A stretch of 32,393 bases of DNA from a virus, in IMG/VR virus record IMGVR_UViG_3300025030_000312, positions 1-32,393 of that record; one strand, 5' to 3'. The translations under genes and the position numbers were made by a program. Shown piece by piece: positions 1 to 6,698 of this stretch (position 1 is its first letter; the number at the start of each line of letters is the position of its first letter). The notes below the pieces were generated by a model, which worked only from the letters and a program-made list of their open reading frames with translations, was not told the origin of the DNA and made no database searches.

Positions 1-232
1 TGACTTGTTCAGCGCAGGCTTTTAGTGCTTCTACGAGTTCCTCGTGGTTGTTCAGGACCAGAGCAATCAACTTGGCTCTTGCTTCATCGCAATCCTGATT
101 TTCCGGGCGCCCCACTAAGGTGCGGTTGGTCGTCGCTATCCAAGGATAGTCCTCGGTGGGGATGTAGACCACCGTTTTGTGAGCAGCCACAGGCAACTCA
201 ATGTTGGCTTGCTCGATTATGTGAGTTTTCAT
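1..232 (-). CDS. Hypothetical phage protein, C-terminus cut by window edge
   Basis: The reading frame runs leftward from an ATG at 232 and is still open at position 1, giving 77 residues. Its ATG overlaps the TGA of the next upstream gene (ATGA). The visible end, NNHEELVEALKACAEQV, resembles the helical PELxEAL/A-type tails of many small phage proteins of unknown role, including the gene at 1449-1784 here. The start is supported by an AGGAG at about 238-242 and the coupled overlap. No function can be assigned. Confidence 0.75.
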   Translation of the reverse strand, partial: MKTHIIEQANIELPVAAHKTVVYIPTEDYPWIATTNRTLVGRPENQDCDEARAKLIALVLNNHEELVEALKACAEQV

Positions 233-387
233 TTTTTAGGTCTCCTGTCTCTTATTTCCAGATCCGCGAATTTTACAGCGGTCTTCCTGTTCACCAGAGG
301 ATCACCCCAGATTGTCTCCCGGCGCCCATCGTCGTAGACTATGACCGGGAAGAAGTTGTCTCCGCTTTTCGTGTAGGTCGCTCGCAT
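229..387 (-). CDS. Hypothetical 52-residue basic protein
   Basis: A short frame starting MRATYTKSGDNFFPV, preceded by TAGGAGGGGCC as ribosome binding site. It overlaps the next gene by four bases (ATGA). The C-terminus is very basic (RDRRPKK). It lies in the leftward accessory operon, and translational coupling is the main evidence for its reality. No domain is recognised. Confidence 0.7.
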   Translation of the reverse strand: MRATYTKSGDNFFPVIVYDDGRRETIWGDPLVNRKTAVKFADLEIRDRRPKK

Positions 388-396
388 TGGCCCCTC

Positions 397-465
397 CTAT
401 CCGTTGTTTAAACAAGCCTGCAAGAGTTCAACCAAAATCCTGAGTTGTTCAGGATCGAGGTTCAT
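397..465 (-). CDS. 22-residue micro-ORF
   Basis: A 22-residue frame (MNLDPEQLRILVELLQACLNNG) whose ATG overlaps the stop of the upstream gene by four bases and whose stop is close to the ribosome binding site of the gene at 229-387. It would form a single amphipathic helix. It may be a coupling peptide or an independent small protein. Evidence is limited to the overlap and spacing. Confidence 0.45.
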   Translation of the reverse strand: MNLDPEQLRILVELLQACLNNG

Positions 466-665
466 TCAGAGACCTCCCCTGTTGAGAGGTAAACCTCGCC
501 GTCGATCACGACCTGGTAGCTTTTGAGTCCTTCGGCTTCCGCCAGTCCCTTCATGTAGGATTTGATCTGCTCAATGCTCGAAATGTGAAACTCCCCTTTG
601 AACGGGAACTGGTTGTATGAGCCAGAATCCCCGAGTATTTCTACGTAAGCGCAATGTTTGTTCAT
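462..665 (-). CDS. Hypothetical 67-residue protein
   Basis: The start at 665 follows AAAGGAGAGGACGAG, a strong ribosome binding site. The product is small and acidic-to-neutral with a predicted beta-alpha-beta pattern (AYVEILGD, an IEQIKSYMKGLAEAEG helix, YQVVIDGEVYL). The ~90 bases upstream hold ATTCAC half-sites (near 732 and 751) but no full operator. Function unknown. Confidence 0.75.
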   Translation of the reverse strand: MNKHCAYVEILGDSGSYNQFPFKGEFHISSIEQIKSYMKGLAEAEGLKSYQVVIDGEVYLSTGEVSE

Positions 666-754
666 CTCGTCCTCTCCTTTTACTTGAATTTCGAACGCCT
701 TACCACTTTAAATGGCAGTTATAGCACAAGTGAATGGGAATGTATACGTGAATT

Positions 755-1360
755 TTAGTTTGGCCTTTGTAGGGCATCCTCGTTCGTTTCCTTCATCCCC
801 ATTTCCTCCACGTCCTCGACCAAAGTAATCACGCGGCCTTGCTCCAGGCATTCAGCAACCCACTCCTCCCTAAGTTCATCAGCAGGCAAGCAGTAGCCCC
901 AGACCCCGCCGTCAGAATCCAGATCGACTTGGTTCGGGTAGCAGGGTGAGCACCAAGCTCCCTGCAGTGCCCACTTGCTCCAGACGACTTGCAGGATACT
1001 CCCACTATCTCTGCGGTAGATCCCAGCCCAATCTCCGGTTTCGTCGGGCTTGTAGGTCGGGTACTCCAGCAGCCCTGCCTCCGGGTTAGCCCGCTTCCAG
1101 GCACCCACCAGGATCATGCAGTCAGATTCCCAGTTCCCCATTTCCTTGTCAGCGTGCTCCTCGGCGTCGGAAATCAAGTCATCCTCTTGGTACTCGCCGT
1201 CAATAACGTACTCCTCATCCTCCTGATGCTCGTCCACAAATTGTCTCATGAGATCAATTCTGGATTCCTCGTAAGCAAGCTCGATGCCGTCGTTGGTGCA
1301 GGCCCAGAACCATTCACCTGCGGATTCGTTGAGATTTGTTACTCCGGTTACAGGTTTCAT
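755..1360 (-). CDS. Hypothetical acidic 201-residue protein
   Basis: I place the start at 1360 (MKPVTGVTNL), not at the longer upstream frame, because AAAGGAGAGGGAA precedes it and the upstream part overlaps a small membrane-peptide gene. The middle is extremely acidic (residues ~30-75, rich in E/D) and the protein has conserved-looking Trp and Cys (WCSPCYP, WGYCLP). Soluble, no known domain. It sits in the leftward accessory operon. Confidence 0.75.
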   Translation of the reverse strand: MKPVTGVTNLNESAGEWFWACTNDGIELAYEESRIDLMRQFVDEHQEDEEYVIDGEYQEDDLISDAEEHADKEMGNWESDCMILVGAWKRANPEAGLLEYPTYKPDETGDWAGIYRRDSGSILQVVWSKWALQGAWCSPCYPNQVDLDSDGGVWGYCLPADELREEWVAECLEQGRVITLVEDVEEMGMKETNEDALQRPN

Positions 1361-1371
1361 TTCCCTCTCCT

Positions 1372-1452
1372 TTAATCCTGGCACACTTTCCAAATTGCCC
1401 AGGTGGTAGCTGCTATGACGACGAAGTAAAAAGTGGTTAGGATTTGGATCAT
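1372..1452 (-). CDS. 26-residue single-pass membrane peptide
   Basis: The frame MIQILTTFYFVVIAATTWA... is almost entirely one transmembrane helix followed by a short basic/polar tail. Its ATG overlaps the TGA of the gene at 1449-1784 (ATGA). The stop is followed directly by the ribosome binding site of the 755-1360 gene. Real by coupling and composition; role unknown. Confidence 0.55.
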   Translation of the reverse strand: MIQILTTFYFVVIAATTWAIWKVCQD

Positions 1453-1784
1453 TTCGAGACCTCCTTGGCTTTTCGGATTGCTTCGCTGGCTTTGCTCTCG
1501 GCAAATTCCAGAGCAATTCGAGTTGATGGCTGCACGATACCTGCAGTGACTGACAACGCATGAGCCAACGCTTGCTGTGCATCTTCCAGAGCTTCAAAGA
1601 GTTCAGGAGCCGCTGAGACCAAAGCCGCGTCCTCTCTGATAGTCCTGTTGTGGCAGTTGTAGATTACAGCCACCGGGAGTCCCGGTCTTTCGTGGGGTCC
1701 TCGTCGGTCGTAAGAAGGTACAATCTCCAGCATACCAAGTCCACCGTCTCGGATTACCCAAGGTCCTTTCGTAAATCCGCTCAT
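1449..1784 (-). CDS. Hypothetical phage protein with PELFEAL helix
   Basis: A 111-residue protein with the pattern DAALVSAAPELFEALEDA, a hallmark of a widespread family of small phage/prophage proteins (N-terminal GPW motif, then a DA.L..AAPEL.EAL helix). Here GPW appears at residues 7-9 (TKGPW). The molecular role of that family is not established. The start is ATG coupled to the stop of a 29-residue membrane peptide, with GGGAGGATG ahead of it. Confidence 0.8.
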   Translation of the reverse strand: MSGFTKGPWVIRDGGLGMLEIVPSYDRRGPHERPGLPVAVIYNCHNRTIREDAALVSAAPELFEALEDAQQALAHALSVTAGIVQPSTRIALEFAESKASEAIRKAKEVSK

Positions 1785-1870
1785 CTCATCCTCCCAGCCG
1801 CCATCAAAATAAAAGCGGCGAACATTCCGGTTAACGTGATTAGGTTCATGGTTTGATTGAAGATGCTCAT
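1781..1870 (-). CDS. 29-residue single-pass membrane peptide
   Basis: The frame MSIFNQTMNLITLTGMFAAF... has one hydrophobic helix and a basic end (GRMR). It overlaps the genes on both sides by four bases (ATGA at each end). GGGAGGAG lies just upstream of the ATG. This dense overlap pattern is that of a translated gene rather than spacer. Confidence 0.55.
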   Translation of the reverse strand: MSIFNQTMNLITLTGMFAAFILMAAGRMR

Positions 1871-2211
1871 CTCTCCTCCCTCGGCCTTACGGCCCACGTA
1901 ATTTTCAATCCTGAATCAGTCAAGTAGCCGTATGCCTCGCAGTCCCTCACATCCAATTCCATCTCATGATCCAAAACTCCTCCATCCTCGTTGGTCCAGT
2001 AGAAGATGCAATCGGTGATGTGACAGGCAAGGTCACGACCAAGCATTTCGTGGAGCGTTACTGGAACCTCGACCAGAACCAGCCCATCACCCCAGCCTTC
2101 CGGATAAAGCACCTGGTCCTCCTCCCACTCAAGGGAGATTGCCTCGATGAATTCGCCGTTCACCCATATCCGAACTTCGAGATCATCGCCTAGAAATTTT
2201 AGGTTGTGCAT
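1867..2211 (-). CDS. Hypothetical 114-residue acidic protein
   Basis: The start at 2211 abuts the TAA/TAG of the upstream gene; AAGGAGGAATAA precedes it. The sequence is beta-rich and acidic (VEVPVTLHEMLG, CHITDCIFYWTNEDGG) with three Cys. No family is recognised. It belongs to a run of four coupled genes from 2744 leftward. Confidence 0.75.
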   Translation of the reverse strand: MHNLKFLGDDLEVRIWVNGEFIEAISLEWEEDQVLYPEGWGDGLVLVEVPVTLHEMLGRDLACHITDCIFYWTNEDGGVLDHEMELDVRDCEAYGYLTDSGLKITWAVRPREER

Positions 2212-2517
2212 TTATTCCTCCTTTTCCAATTCCTTCCTGATCCAAGCAGCGAGGTCGTCTTGCCTGCAGCCAGCGTAAGGCCAATTCCTAATCATGTGAT
2301 TGAAGTTTTGGATTCCCATTTTCCGATGCTCAACCAAGACCTCCGATGCTTCTAAGTCCAACTCCTGGTAAATCAGGTGGAGGTTACTGCAACTCGTTGC
2401 CCCACTAACATGCCTATAGGAAGCTAACTCGGTCCAAGTAAAGGCCCAATCTCGGTTGCCCTTGGCGTCCACTACAGCGCTGAAGATTGTGAGGGTGGCT
2501 TTGATTTGACGGATCAT
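2212..2517 (-). CDS. Hypothetical 101-residue protein
   Basis: I choose the start at 2517 (MIRQIKATLTIFSAVVD), because its ATG overlaps the TGA of the wHTH gene by four bases and GGAGGTGGCAAA lies upstream; the longer frame would run through that gene. Predicted mixed alpha/beta protein; C-terminal helix is charged (WIRKELEKEE). Function unknown. Confidence 0.75.
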   Translation of the reverse strand: MIRQIKATLTIFSAVVDAKGNRDWAFTWTELASYRHVSGATSCSNLHLIYQELDLEASEVLVEHRKMGIQNFNHMIRNWPYAGCRQDDLAAWIRKELEKEE

Positions 2518-2744
2518 TTTGCCACCTCCAGCTTGTCTCTGTTCTCGAAAAGAATCCTGCCCGCAGTTGTTGGCGCCCACACCCTGTGGGATTGGTACGA
2601 CATAAGGCCATCCTTCTCCATGCGGCAGGTAACCAGGATTCTGGAGCACCACTCCGAGGACATGTGCCATTTATCCAGAAGCCAGTTCAAGCAGGGCTTA
2701 TCCTCCTTGGATGCATACTTGGCTATTTCCTCGCGGACTTTCAT
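2514..2744 (-). CDS. Small winged-helix-like protein
   Basis: A 76-residue protein with the arrangement helix (VREEIAKYASKED), helix (LNWLLDKWHM), recognition-like helix (SSEWCSRILVTCRMEKDG) and wing (LMSYQSHRVWAPTTAGRILF). This looks like a winged helix-turn-helix of the type that reads 'grade B' replication or regulatory sites, but no specific family is claimed. AAAGGAGGATGGT precedes the ATG. A GTGA-N4-TCAC palindrome (2762-2773) sits directly upstream of this ribosome binding site, so the gene is likely controlled by the same factor as its neighbours. Confidence 0.7.
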   Translation of the reverse strand: MKVREEIAKYASKEDKPCLNWLLDKWHMSSEWCSRILVTCRMEKDGLMSYQSHRVWAPTTAGRILFENRDKLEVAK

Positions 2745-2761
2745 ACCATCCTCCTTTAAAT

Positions 2762-2773
2762 GTGAAATCTCAC
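2762..2773. promoter_or_regulatory. GTGA-N4-TCAC palindrome, copy 1
   Basis: GTGAAATCTCAC, just 5' (minus strand) of the AAAGGAGG of the 2514-2744 gene and just 3' of a 7-bp hairpin (2784-2801). Confidence 0.6.
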
Positions 2774-2783
2774 TTTTCCTGGA

Positions 2784-2801
2784 AGGCTCCCGAAGGAGCC
2801 T
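2784..2801 (-). terminator. Hairpin between two leftward genes
   Basis: AGGCTCC-CGAA-GGAGCCT forms a perfect 7-bp stem with a tetraloop, between the stop of the 2814-3479 gene and the next start. There is no U-run after it on the minus strand, so it may be an mRNA stabiliser or attenuator rather than a true intrinsic terminator. Confidence 0.45.
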
Positions 2802-2813
2802 CCCTCTTCCAAA

Positions 2814-3479
2814 CTACTCCCCGAAGTAGAAGCAGCGGCAGTACTCAAGGACGACCTCCTGCTCCTCGTGGTCCAGCGTGAGCGGTTCCCACTTCGTGAA
2901 CCAATCTTGGTAGTAAATCTCGGCGGATTCGGGTTCGCCATATTGCCCCAACTCCCCCTCGATCTTAACCGCAGGTCCTCCGGTGCAAAGCAGAATCTGG
3001 AACTCGGTAGCTTCATTGCCTTCGGAACCTAGGTCGTGCCAATCGGAACGGACCTGGACCGAGAGGGCATCTTCCTGGATACGCTCTCTTGCTTCGTCGG
3101 CGTCTTTGCATTCGCCTGCGGAGGCTTCGAGTTCTTTCAACTCCTCCTCGTTTTCTGCGAGCCATTCCGAAAGCCGATCTTCAGCATCTTCCAGATCCTC
3201 GCGGAGGCTTCCAAGTTCGCAGTTGCAGTTCGGCTCCACCCCTTCCCAATCCTGCTGAGTGGCACAGGATTCCTCGTGAGGGAAGAGTTTGTCTCCGAAC
3301 TCCTTCTCCTTGTCTTCGAGGTCCTGGTAAGCACTAGCAACTGCGGACTGAATCTCGCTGCGCTCCTCCCTCAACTCCTCCAGCCGATCCCAATCCAAGG
3401 CCAAAGCAGCCACCATTTCTTTAATGGATTCAAACTGCGCTCGGGCCTGGTTCCTTGCGTTCTCGTTATTAGCGTTCAT
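2814..3479 (-). CDS. Coiled-coil phage protein with CTGGPAV C-terminal domain
   Basis: A 221-residue protein. Residues ~10-130 are a long, highly charged heptad-like helix region with an inserted Cys cluster (NCNC). The C-terminal part carries ILLCTGGPAVKIEGEL...YQDWFT...YCRCFYFGE, a signature I know from many phage and plasmid hypothetical proteins; its function is not established. AAGGAGGCAACAAA precedes the ATG. A palindrome (3506-3517) lies upstream. Confidence 0.8.
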   Translation of the reverse strand: MNANNENARNQARAQFESIKEMVAALALDWDRLEELREERSEIQSAVASAYQDLEDKEKEFGDKLFPHEESCATQQDWEGVEPNCNCELGSLREDLEDAEDRLSEWLAENEEELKELEASAGECKDADEARERIQEDALSVQVRSDWHDLGSEGNEATEFQILLCTGGPAVKIEGELGQYGEPESAEIYYQDWFTKWEPLTLDHEEQEVVLEYCRCFYFGE

Positions 3480-3497
3480 TTTGTTGCCTCCTTGTTT

Positions 3498-3620
3498 TCA
3501 GAAATGTGAATTCTCACTTTCCTGGTTAACCTGCTCTAGCAGACACTCCGGACAAATGCAGCCTGGATTTTTTATTGTTTGGCGAAAATGCTTGTCACAT
3601 AGGACGCATTCGATGGTCAT
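3498..3620 (-). CDS. 40-residue zinc ribbon
   Basis: MTIECVLCDKHFRQTIKNPGC-ICPECLLEQV: two CxxC knuckles separated by 13 residues make a compact zinc ribbon. The ATG overlaps the upstream TGA (ATGA). Its last codons (SENSHF) are written by the GTGA-N4-TCAC palindrome at 3506-3517, so the regulatory motif is embedded in coding sequence here. Confidence 0.65.
   Translation of the reverse strand: MTIECVLCDKHFRQTIKNPGCICPECLLEQVNQESENSHF
3506..3517. promoter_or_regulatory. GTGA-N4-TCAC palindrome, copy 2
   Basis: GTGAATTCTCAC, 5' of the ribosome binding site of the 2814-3479 gene and inside the 3' end of the zinc-ribbon gene. Confidence 0.6.
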
Positions 3621-3736
3621 TGGTGCCTCCAGAAATAAGCCCAACTACTGCCACGCTCCACCCTAACGCCGCGGGAGTTGGAGAACCCGCCTTTGGCGTA
3701 GAAATCCTTTTTACTAATTCGCTCGTAACCGATCAT
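3617..3736 (-). CDS. Hypothetical 39-residue basic protein
   Basis: MIGYERISKKDFYAKGGFSN... is preceded by GGGAGGACTAAAA and ends in an ATGA overlap with the zinc-ribbon gene. Basic, aromatic-rich. Too short to assign. Confidence 0.6.
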   Translation of the reverse strand: MIGYERISKKDFYAKGGFSNSRGVRVERGSSWAYFWRHQ

Positions 3737-3738
3737 TT

Positions 3739-3957
3739 TTAGTCCTCCCTTTCCATGTCGTCCCTGGCTTCCTGAGCGAAGCTCCGGACAATAACCACCT
3801 CGTTCTGGTCAGAGCTGAATACGTTCAGGACCAAAAGTTGGTTCATCAGGATCTCAAATCCTTCATCCGAGATGGATTGAGCCAGGACCATGGCTTTGCT
3901 GATGTGGTCGGCGCACAGAAGCGCTCGCTGCATTGAGTAACTCGGTATGTTTTCCAT
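3739..3957 (-). CDS. Hypothetical 72-residue helical protein
   Basis: The start follows ATAGGAGGTTGAG. Mostly alpha-helical by composition, acidic C-terminus (DDMERED). It lies two bases upstream of the next gene's start at 3736, so the two are co-translated. No family recognised. Confidence 0.75.
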   Translation of the reverse strand: MENIPSYSMQRALLCADHISKAMVLAQSISDEGFEILMNQLLVLNVFSSDQNEVVIVRSFAQEARDDMERED

Positions 3958-3966
3958 CTCAACCTC

Positions 3967-4350
3967 CTATCCCTGATAGATTTTCCCGTCGTCTCCGACA
4001 TAAAGATCCACTTCCCCGAATCGTTTTGATGAAGCTGTCAGCCTCTTACCAGCTTCCTTCTCCCAACCTCCATCCCAGAAACCACAACCGTGTCCATTCC
4101 TGGTGAGCCAGAAGTCGTGTCCTTGTCGGGTGAAATCCAAGCCGATGTCTCCGGAGTTCTCCTCCAGAAATTTGGAGCAGTCCTCTTGCATTTGCTGGAG
4201 CGCTTCAGGTGCAAGGTCCATTGGTGTGAAACTGGTGTCTAGGAACTCCCCTCGGCCTGCTTCATCGTCGGCATAGGTGCTCCAGAAGGCGCAGGTAACG
4301 TAGGCCTCGAAGAAATCCCAAAATCCCGGTTGCTTGCCGTCGTAGGTCAT
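3967..4350 (-). CDS. Hypothetical phage protein with GHDFWLTRNGHGCGFWD motif
   Basis: A 127-residue protein. The segment DFTRQGHDFWLTRNGHGCGFWDGG (positions about 75-98) is a strongly conserved signature of a family common in phages of many hosts; its role is unknown. The protein ends in a small beta domain (EVDLYVGDDGKIYQ). AAAGGAGGTAGAAA precedes the ATG. Confidence 0.8.
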   Translation of the reverse strand: MTYDGKQPGFWDFFEAYVTCAFWSTYADDEAGRGEFLDTSFTPMDLAPEALQQMQEDCSKFLEENSGDIGLDFTRQGHDFWLTRNGHGCGFWDGGWEKEAGKRLTASSKRFGEVDLYVGDDGKIYQG

Positions 4351-4362
4351 TTTCTACCTCCT

Positions 4363-4728
4363 TTACTCGTAAGCGGTCATGTTGCGCTCCACAATATCTC
4401 CCCAGGAGCAAATCTGGATCGTCCCGGTTGCGTGGTTGTAGCAGATGGTCGGAATGTAGGTGTCCCCGGTGTTCAGGTACTCGATGCCGTTGACGCGGTA
4501 CATGCCATCATCCTTACGTCGGATGTAATCGACGCCGTGGGTGTTCAGGAGCTTGTCGAGCTTCTGGAAGCACTTCAGGAGCGGGTCGTAAGGAGGCCCA
4601 TCGAACTGCGGGTAGTGCCTCAGCACCTCCAACTCCTTCCTGATTTGCTTCGCCAGTTCGTCCGGGTCACCTACCTTGTCGAGCCCGGTGAGCCGGGTTT
4701 TGATCGTTTTGATGGATGGGATGTTCAT
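4363..4728 (-). CDS. Hypothetical 121-residue protein
   Basis: An N-terminal helical half (LAKQIRKELEVLRHYPQ, LLKCFQKLDKLLN) and a C-terminal beta half with a YLNTGDTYIPTICYN segment. GGAGGAGGCACGAA precedes the ATG, with palindrome copy 3 immediately 5' of it. No function assigned. Confidence 0.75.
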   Translation of the reverse strand: MNIPSIKTIKTRLTGLDKVGDPDELAKQIRKELEVLRHYPQFDGPPYDPLLKCFQKLDKLLNTHGVDYIRRKDDGMYRVNGIEYLNTGDTYIPTICYNHATGTIQICSWGDIVERNMTAYE

Positions 4729-4748
4729 TTCGTGCCTCCTCCAAAAAT

Positions 4749-4760
4749 GTGAGATTTCAC
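4749..4760. promoter_or_regulatory. GTGA-N4-TCAC palindrome, copy 3
   Basis: GTGAGATTTCAC in the short gap between the stop of the 4762-5328 gene and the ribosome binding site of the 4363-4728 gene. Confidence 0.6.
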
Positions 4761-4761
4761 T

Positions 4762-5328
4762 TTAGTAGCCGAGCGTCTCTTCCTCGTCGCCGCCCAGGCA
4801 AGCCTCTTCGCGTTCGTCCTCTTCATCCTGGAGGCGTTCTTGCTCCTCTTGGTACTCCCGCTCCTTCTCAGCAGCATCTTCTGCCAAGGAATCGGCAGCG
4901 TAGGCCGCACTAACTTCGTCGTCGTAAATGTGGTCCGTCTCCACGGAGGTAGCCATGCCTTCACCCATCGACCAGCCCATCGACCAGCCCACGATAAAAC
5001 CTCTGTCGTGGTTCAGCCGGATTACGATTCCCCGGATCTTAGCGCTGTCGCCGTACTCGTTGGTGTACCAGCCGGTGTGACTAATGGAGGCATCGCTTAC
5101 CTCGTCACACCACTTCCAGCGGTGGATGGGATTTGCAAAGTCGCTATCGAGGTAGCAGAAGAATCCATTGGCATTGGGCGTAGGCGCCGAGTAGTAGCCT
5201 CCGGTGTGCTTGTATCGTTCCTGGCACTGCTTCTTGGAGCCCTTTGGTAACTCGCTCAGGTATTTAGGGAAATTGAATCCGGCGAAGGTGAATTCCGTTT
5301 CGAGCTTGCGTTGGCGTCCTTTTAACAT
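4762..5328 (-). CDS. Hypothetical 188-residue protein with acidic coiled tail
   Basis: Residues 1-125 are a mixed domain with a short tandem WSMG repeat (GWSMGWSMGEG). Residues ~140-180 are a Glu/Asp-rich helix (EKEREYQEEQERLQDEEDE). AGGGAGGAGGCACCTC precedes the start; palindrome copy 4 lies upstream. Unknown function; the acidic tail could be a DNA mimic or a protein-binding arm, which is speculation. Confidence 0.75.
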   Translation of the reverse strand: MLKGRQRKLETEFTFAGFNFPKYLSELPKGSKKQCQERYKHTGGYYSAPTPNANGFFCYLDSDFANPIHRWKWCDEVSDASISHTGWYTNEYGDSAKIRGIVIRLNHDRGFIVGWSMGWSMGEGMATSVETDHIYDDEVSAAYAADSLAEDAAEKEREYQEEQERLQDEEDEREEACLGGDEEETLGY

Positions 5329-5350
5329 GAGGTGCCTCCTCCCTTTAAAT

Positions 5351-5362
5351 GTGAAATCTCAC
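5351..5362. promoter_or_regulatory. GTGA-N4-TCAC palindrome, copy 4
   Basis: GTGAAATCTCAC, followed directly by ACTTCTGAAT, which adds a half of the other (ATTCA/TGAAT) motif. It lies 5' of the 4762-5328 gene's AAAGGGAGG. Confidence 0.6.
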
Positions 5363-5370
5363 TTCTGAAT

Positions 5371-5550
5371 TCATCCTTTCCAAACCTGGACATCAAATCC
5401 CTTATCCTCCGGGAACCTCTGCTTCATCCTAAGTAATGCCTCTTCCTCTGAGGCAGCGTCGATGTAGTAACCTTGTCTCGCGGAAGGATCTTTGTGTCCG
5501 GGACATCCGGGTTCGTAGCAATCAGGTCTTGTTAGTCGGAATTGGGTCAT
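5371..5550 (-). CDS. Hypothetical 59-residue protein
   Basis: MTQFRLTRPDCYEPGCPGHKD... has a CYEPGCPGH cluster that may bind metal, then a helix (ASEEEALLRMKQRF) and a short strand. The start lies behind GGAGGACTAAGCC and three bases after the upstream stop. Resembles small phage proteins that carry a 'DA.SEEEA...' domain; role unknown. Confidence 0.65.
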   Translation of the reverse strand: MTQFRLTRPDCYEPGCPGHKDPSARQGYYIDAASEEEALLRMKQRFPEDKGFDVQVWKG

Positions 5551-5553
5551 GGC

Positions 5554-5811
5554 TTAGTCCTCCAAATTGGCTGCATCGAGCACATGCTGCATTGGGTCTT
5601 TGATCTTGCTCCAGGCATCTTTCAGAAATAACGACAGAGCATCAGCCTCTTCGTCGGTGAAGACCCGTTCCCCTTTTATGCTGGTGATATCAAACGGGTT
5701 GTCCTCGAAGTGGTACAACTTGTCGATCCGATGAAGTTCCACACAGAACTCGTGGAAGCTCTCTTCGGTGATGGGGTCACATTTTTGGATTGCTTCGATT
5801 ACTTTACTCAT
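5554..5811 (-). CDS. Hypothetical 85-residue acidic protein
   Basis: I take the start at 5811 (MSKVIEAIQKCDP), because GAGGAGAACACAG lies ahead and the longer frame overlaps the neighbour completely. All-helical, acidic. It overlaps the zinc-protein gene by eight bases. Confidence 0.7.
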   Translation of the reverse strand: MSKVIEAIQKCDPITEESFHEFCVELHRIDKLYHFEDNPFDITSIKGERVFTDEEADALSLFLKDAWSKIKDPMQHVLDAANLED

Positions 5812-6205
5812 CTGTGTTCTCCTCCTCAGGCTCGCCGTAAGCGGCCTCAATCGTCCCGCTGCAATTATCGCAGCACAAAGAGTGATCCTCGTAATTGATA
5901 TCGGCGTCCACGATTTTCCACTGTGGATCGTCGCCAAGCGTGAGCTTCAGATTTTTGTTAGCGCAGTCCGGGCACAGCACGCCGTTGTCCTTGGTGAAGT
6001 AGAACATTGGGTAGCCTCCGAGGTCGGTGAAGGTTCGCCATTGCCTCCTGATAGGCCTGAGGATATCCTCTTTACTAGCCCAATCCTTCATGACTTCAGC
6101 CCAAGCCGTTTTGACTGGGTACGATTGCCTTTCGCGGAAAAGTTTATTGCTCCACGGGTACTTCCTGGAGAATATGAAGTCGATGTAAAGCCGCGGTCTG
6201 TTCAT
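5804..6205 (-). CDS. Hypothetical protein with C-terminal zinc ribbon
   Basis: A 133-residue protein: basic N-terminal half, then LCPDCANKN ... CCDNCSG, two CxxC knuckles about 35 residues apart that form a zinc ribbon, then an acidic tail. AGGGAGGACAGG precedes the ATG and palindrome copy 5 sits upstream. Probably nucleic-acid or protein binding; unproven. Confidence 0.75.
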   Translation of the reverse strand: MNRPRLYIDFIFSRKYPWSNKLFRERQSYPVKTAWAEVMKDWASKEDILRPIRRQWRTFTDLGGYPMFYFTKDNGVLCPDCANKNLKLTLGDDPQWKIVDADINYEDHSLCCDNCSGTIEAAYGEPEEENTDE

Positions 6206-6222
6206 CCTGTCCTCCCTAAAAT

Positions 6223-6234
6223 GTGAGATTTCAC
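6223..6234. promoter_or_regulatory. GTGA-N4-TCAC palindrome, copy 5
   Basis: GTGAGATTTCAC between the stop at 6239 and the AGGGAGG of the 5804-6205 gene. Confidence 0.6.
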
Positions 6235-6238
6235 TTTC

Positions 6239-6376
6239 CTACAGCATCGAGAATCCCAGAACAATCGCGCTAATCACAACCATCAAAACCAGGATTTGTC
6301 CAATGATCGTTTCTTCGTCTCTTTTGGCTGCGAGTTGTGCCCTTTGTTTTAAAACGGTGGTGGAAACGTAGTTCAC
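6239..6376 (-). CDS. 45-residue single-pass membrane protein
   Basis: It begins with GTG overlapping the upstream TGA (GTGA). The first ~24 residues are charged (LKQRAQLAAKRDEE), followed by one transmembrane helix (GQILVLMVVISAIVLGF). Too short for the usual search track; the overlap and topology support it. Confidence 0.6.
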   Translation of the reverse strand: MNYVSTTVLKQRAQLAAKRDEETIIGQILVLMVVISAIVLGFSML

Positions 6377-6513
6377 GAAACCACCTCCACTCTCTCGCTC
6401 CGAAGATCGACCCAAGCCAATCCATCGTTAAACTGCACCAGAACCATATCCGCTACTTCTTCAAGGCAGGTTCCTACTCCGGTTCCTGCGACGAAAACCT
6501 TTTGATTTTTCAT
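6373..6513 (-). CDS. Hypothetical 46-residue protein
   Basis: MKNQKVFVAGTGVGTCLEEVADM... behind AAAGGAGCCTCAAA. Predicted beta-alpha-beta. It is coupled to the following membrane protein. Palindrome copy 6 and an ATTCA-N4-TGAAT site lie upstream. Confidence 0.6.
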   Translation of the reverse strand: MKNQKVFVAGTGVGTCLEEVADMVLVQFNDGLAWVDLRSERVEVVS

Positions 6514-6537
6514 TTTGAGGCTCCTTTAGGTTAAAAT

Positions 6538-6549
6538 GTGAGAATTCAC
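6538..6549. promoter_or_regulatory. GTGA-N4-TCAC palindrome, copy 6
   Basis: GTGAGAATTCAC, 5' of the 6373-6513 gene. Thirteen bases further upstream lies the other palindrome type (6562-6575), the only place where both types are complete and adjacent. Confidence 0.6.
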
Positions 6550-6561
6550 TTTTCCATCAAA

Positions 6562-6575
6562 ATTCACTTCTGAAT
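6562..6575. promoter_or_regulatory. ATTCA-N4-TGAAT palindrome in the left arm
   Basis: ATTCACTTCTGAAT, in the gap between 6513 and 6579. Confidence 0.6.
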
Positions 6576-6578
6576 ACT

Positions 6579-6695
6579 TCAGGGCATGAAAATAGCCACG
6601 GTGTAAGGGTAGCCGTAGTTCATGTACCAATCCCAAGTCGTTTTGATCCTTCTTGTTTTGCCTGATTTTAGTTTGACTTCGCAGATGATGGACAT
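6579..6695 (-). CDS. 38-residue basic protein
   Basis: MSIICEVKLKSGKTRRIKTT... preceded by GGAGGACTAAAAA, ends MP just before the regulatory palindromes. Beta-hairpin-like with a WDWYMNYGYPY aromatic patch. Unknown. Confidence 0.6.
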   Translation of the reverse strand: MSIICEVKLKSGKTRRIKTTWDWYMNYGYPYTVAIFMP

Positions 6696-6698
6696 TTT

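Noticed and set aside
755-1597. Longer 280-residue version of the 755-1360 gene
   Set aside because: The extra 79 residues overlap two other coupled genes and are low-complexity, while a strong ribosome binding site marks 1360.
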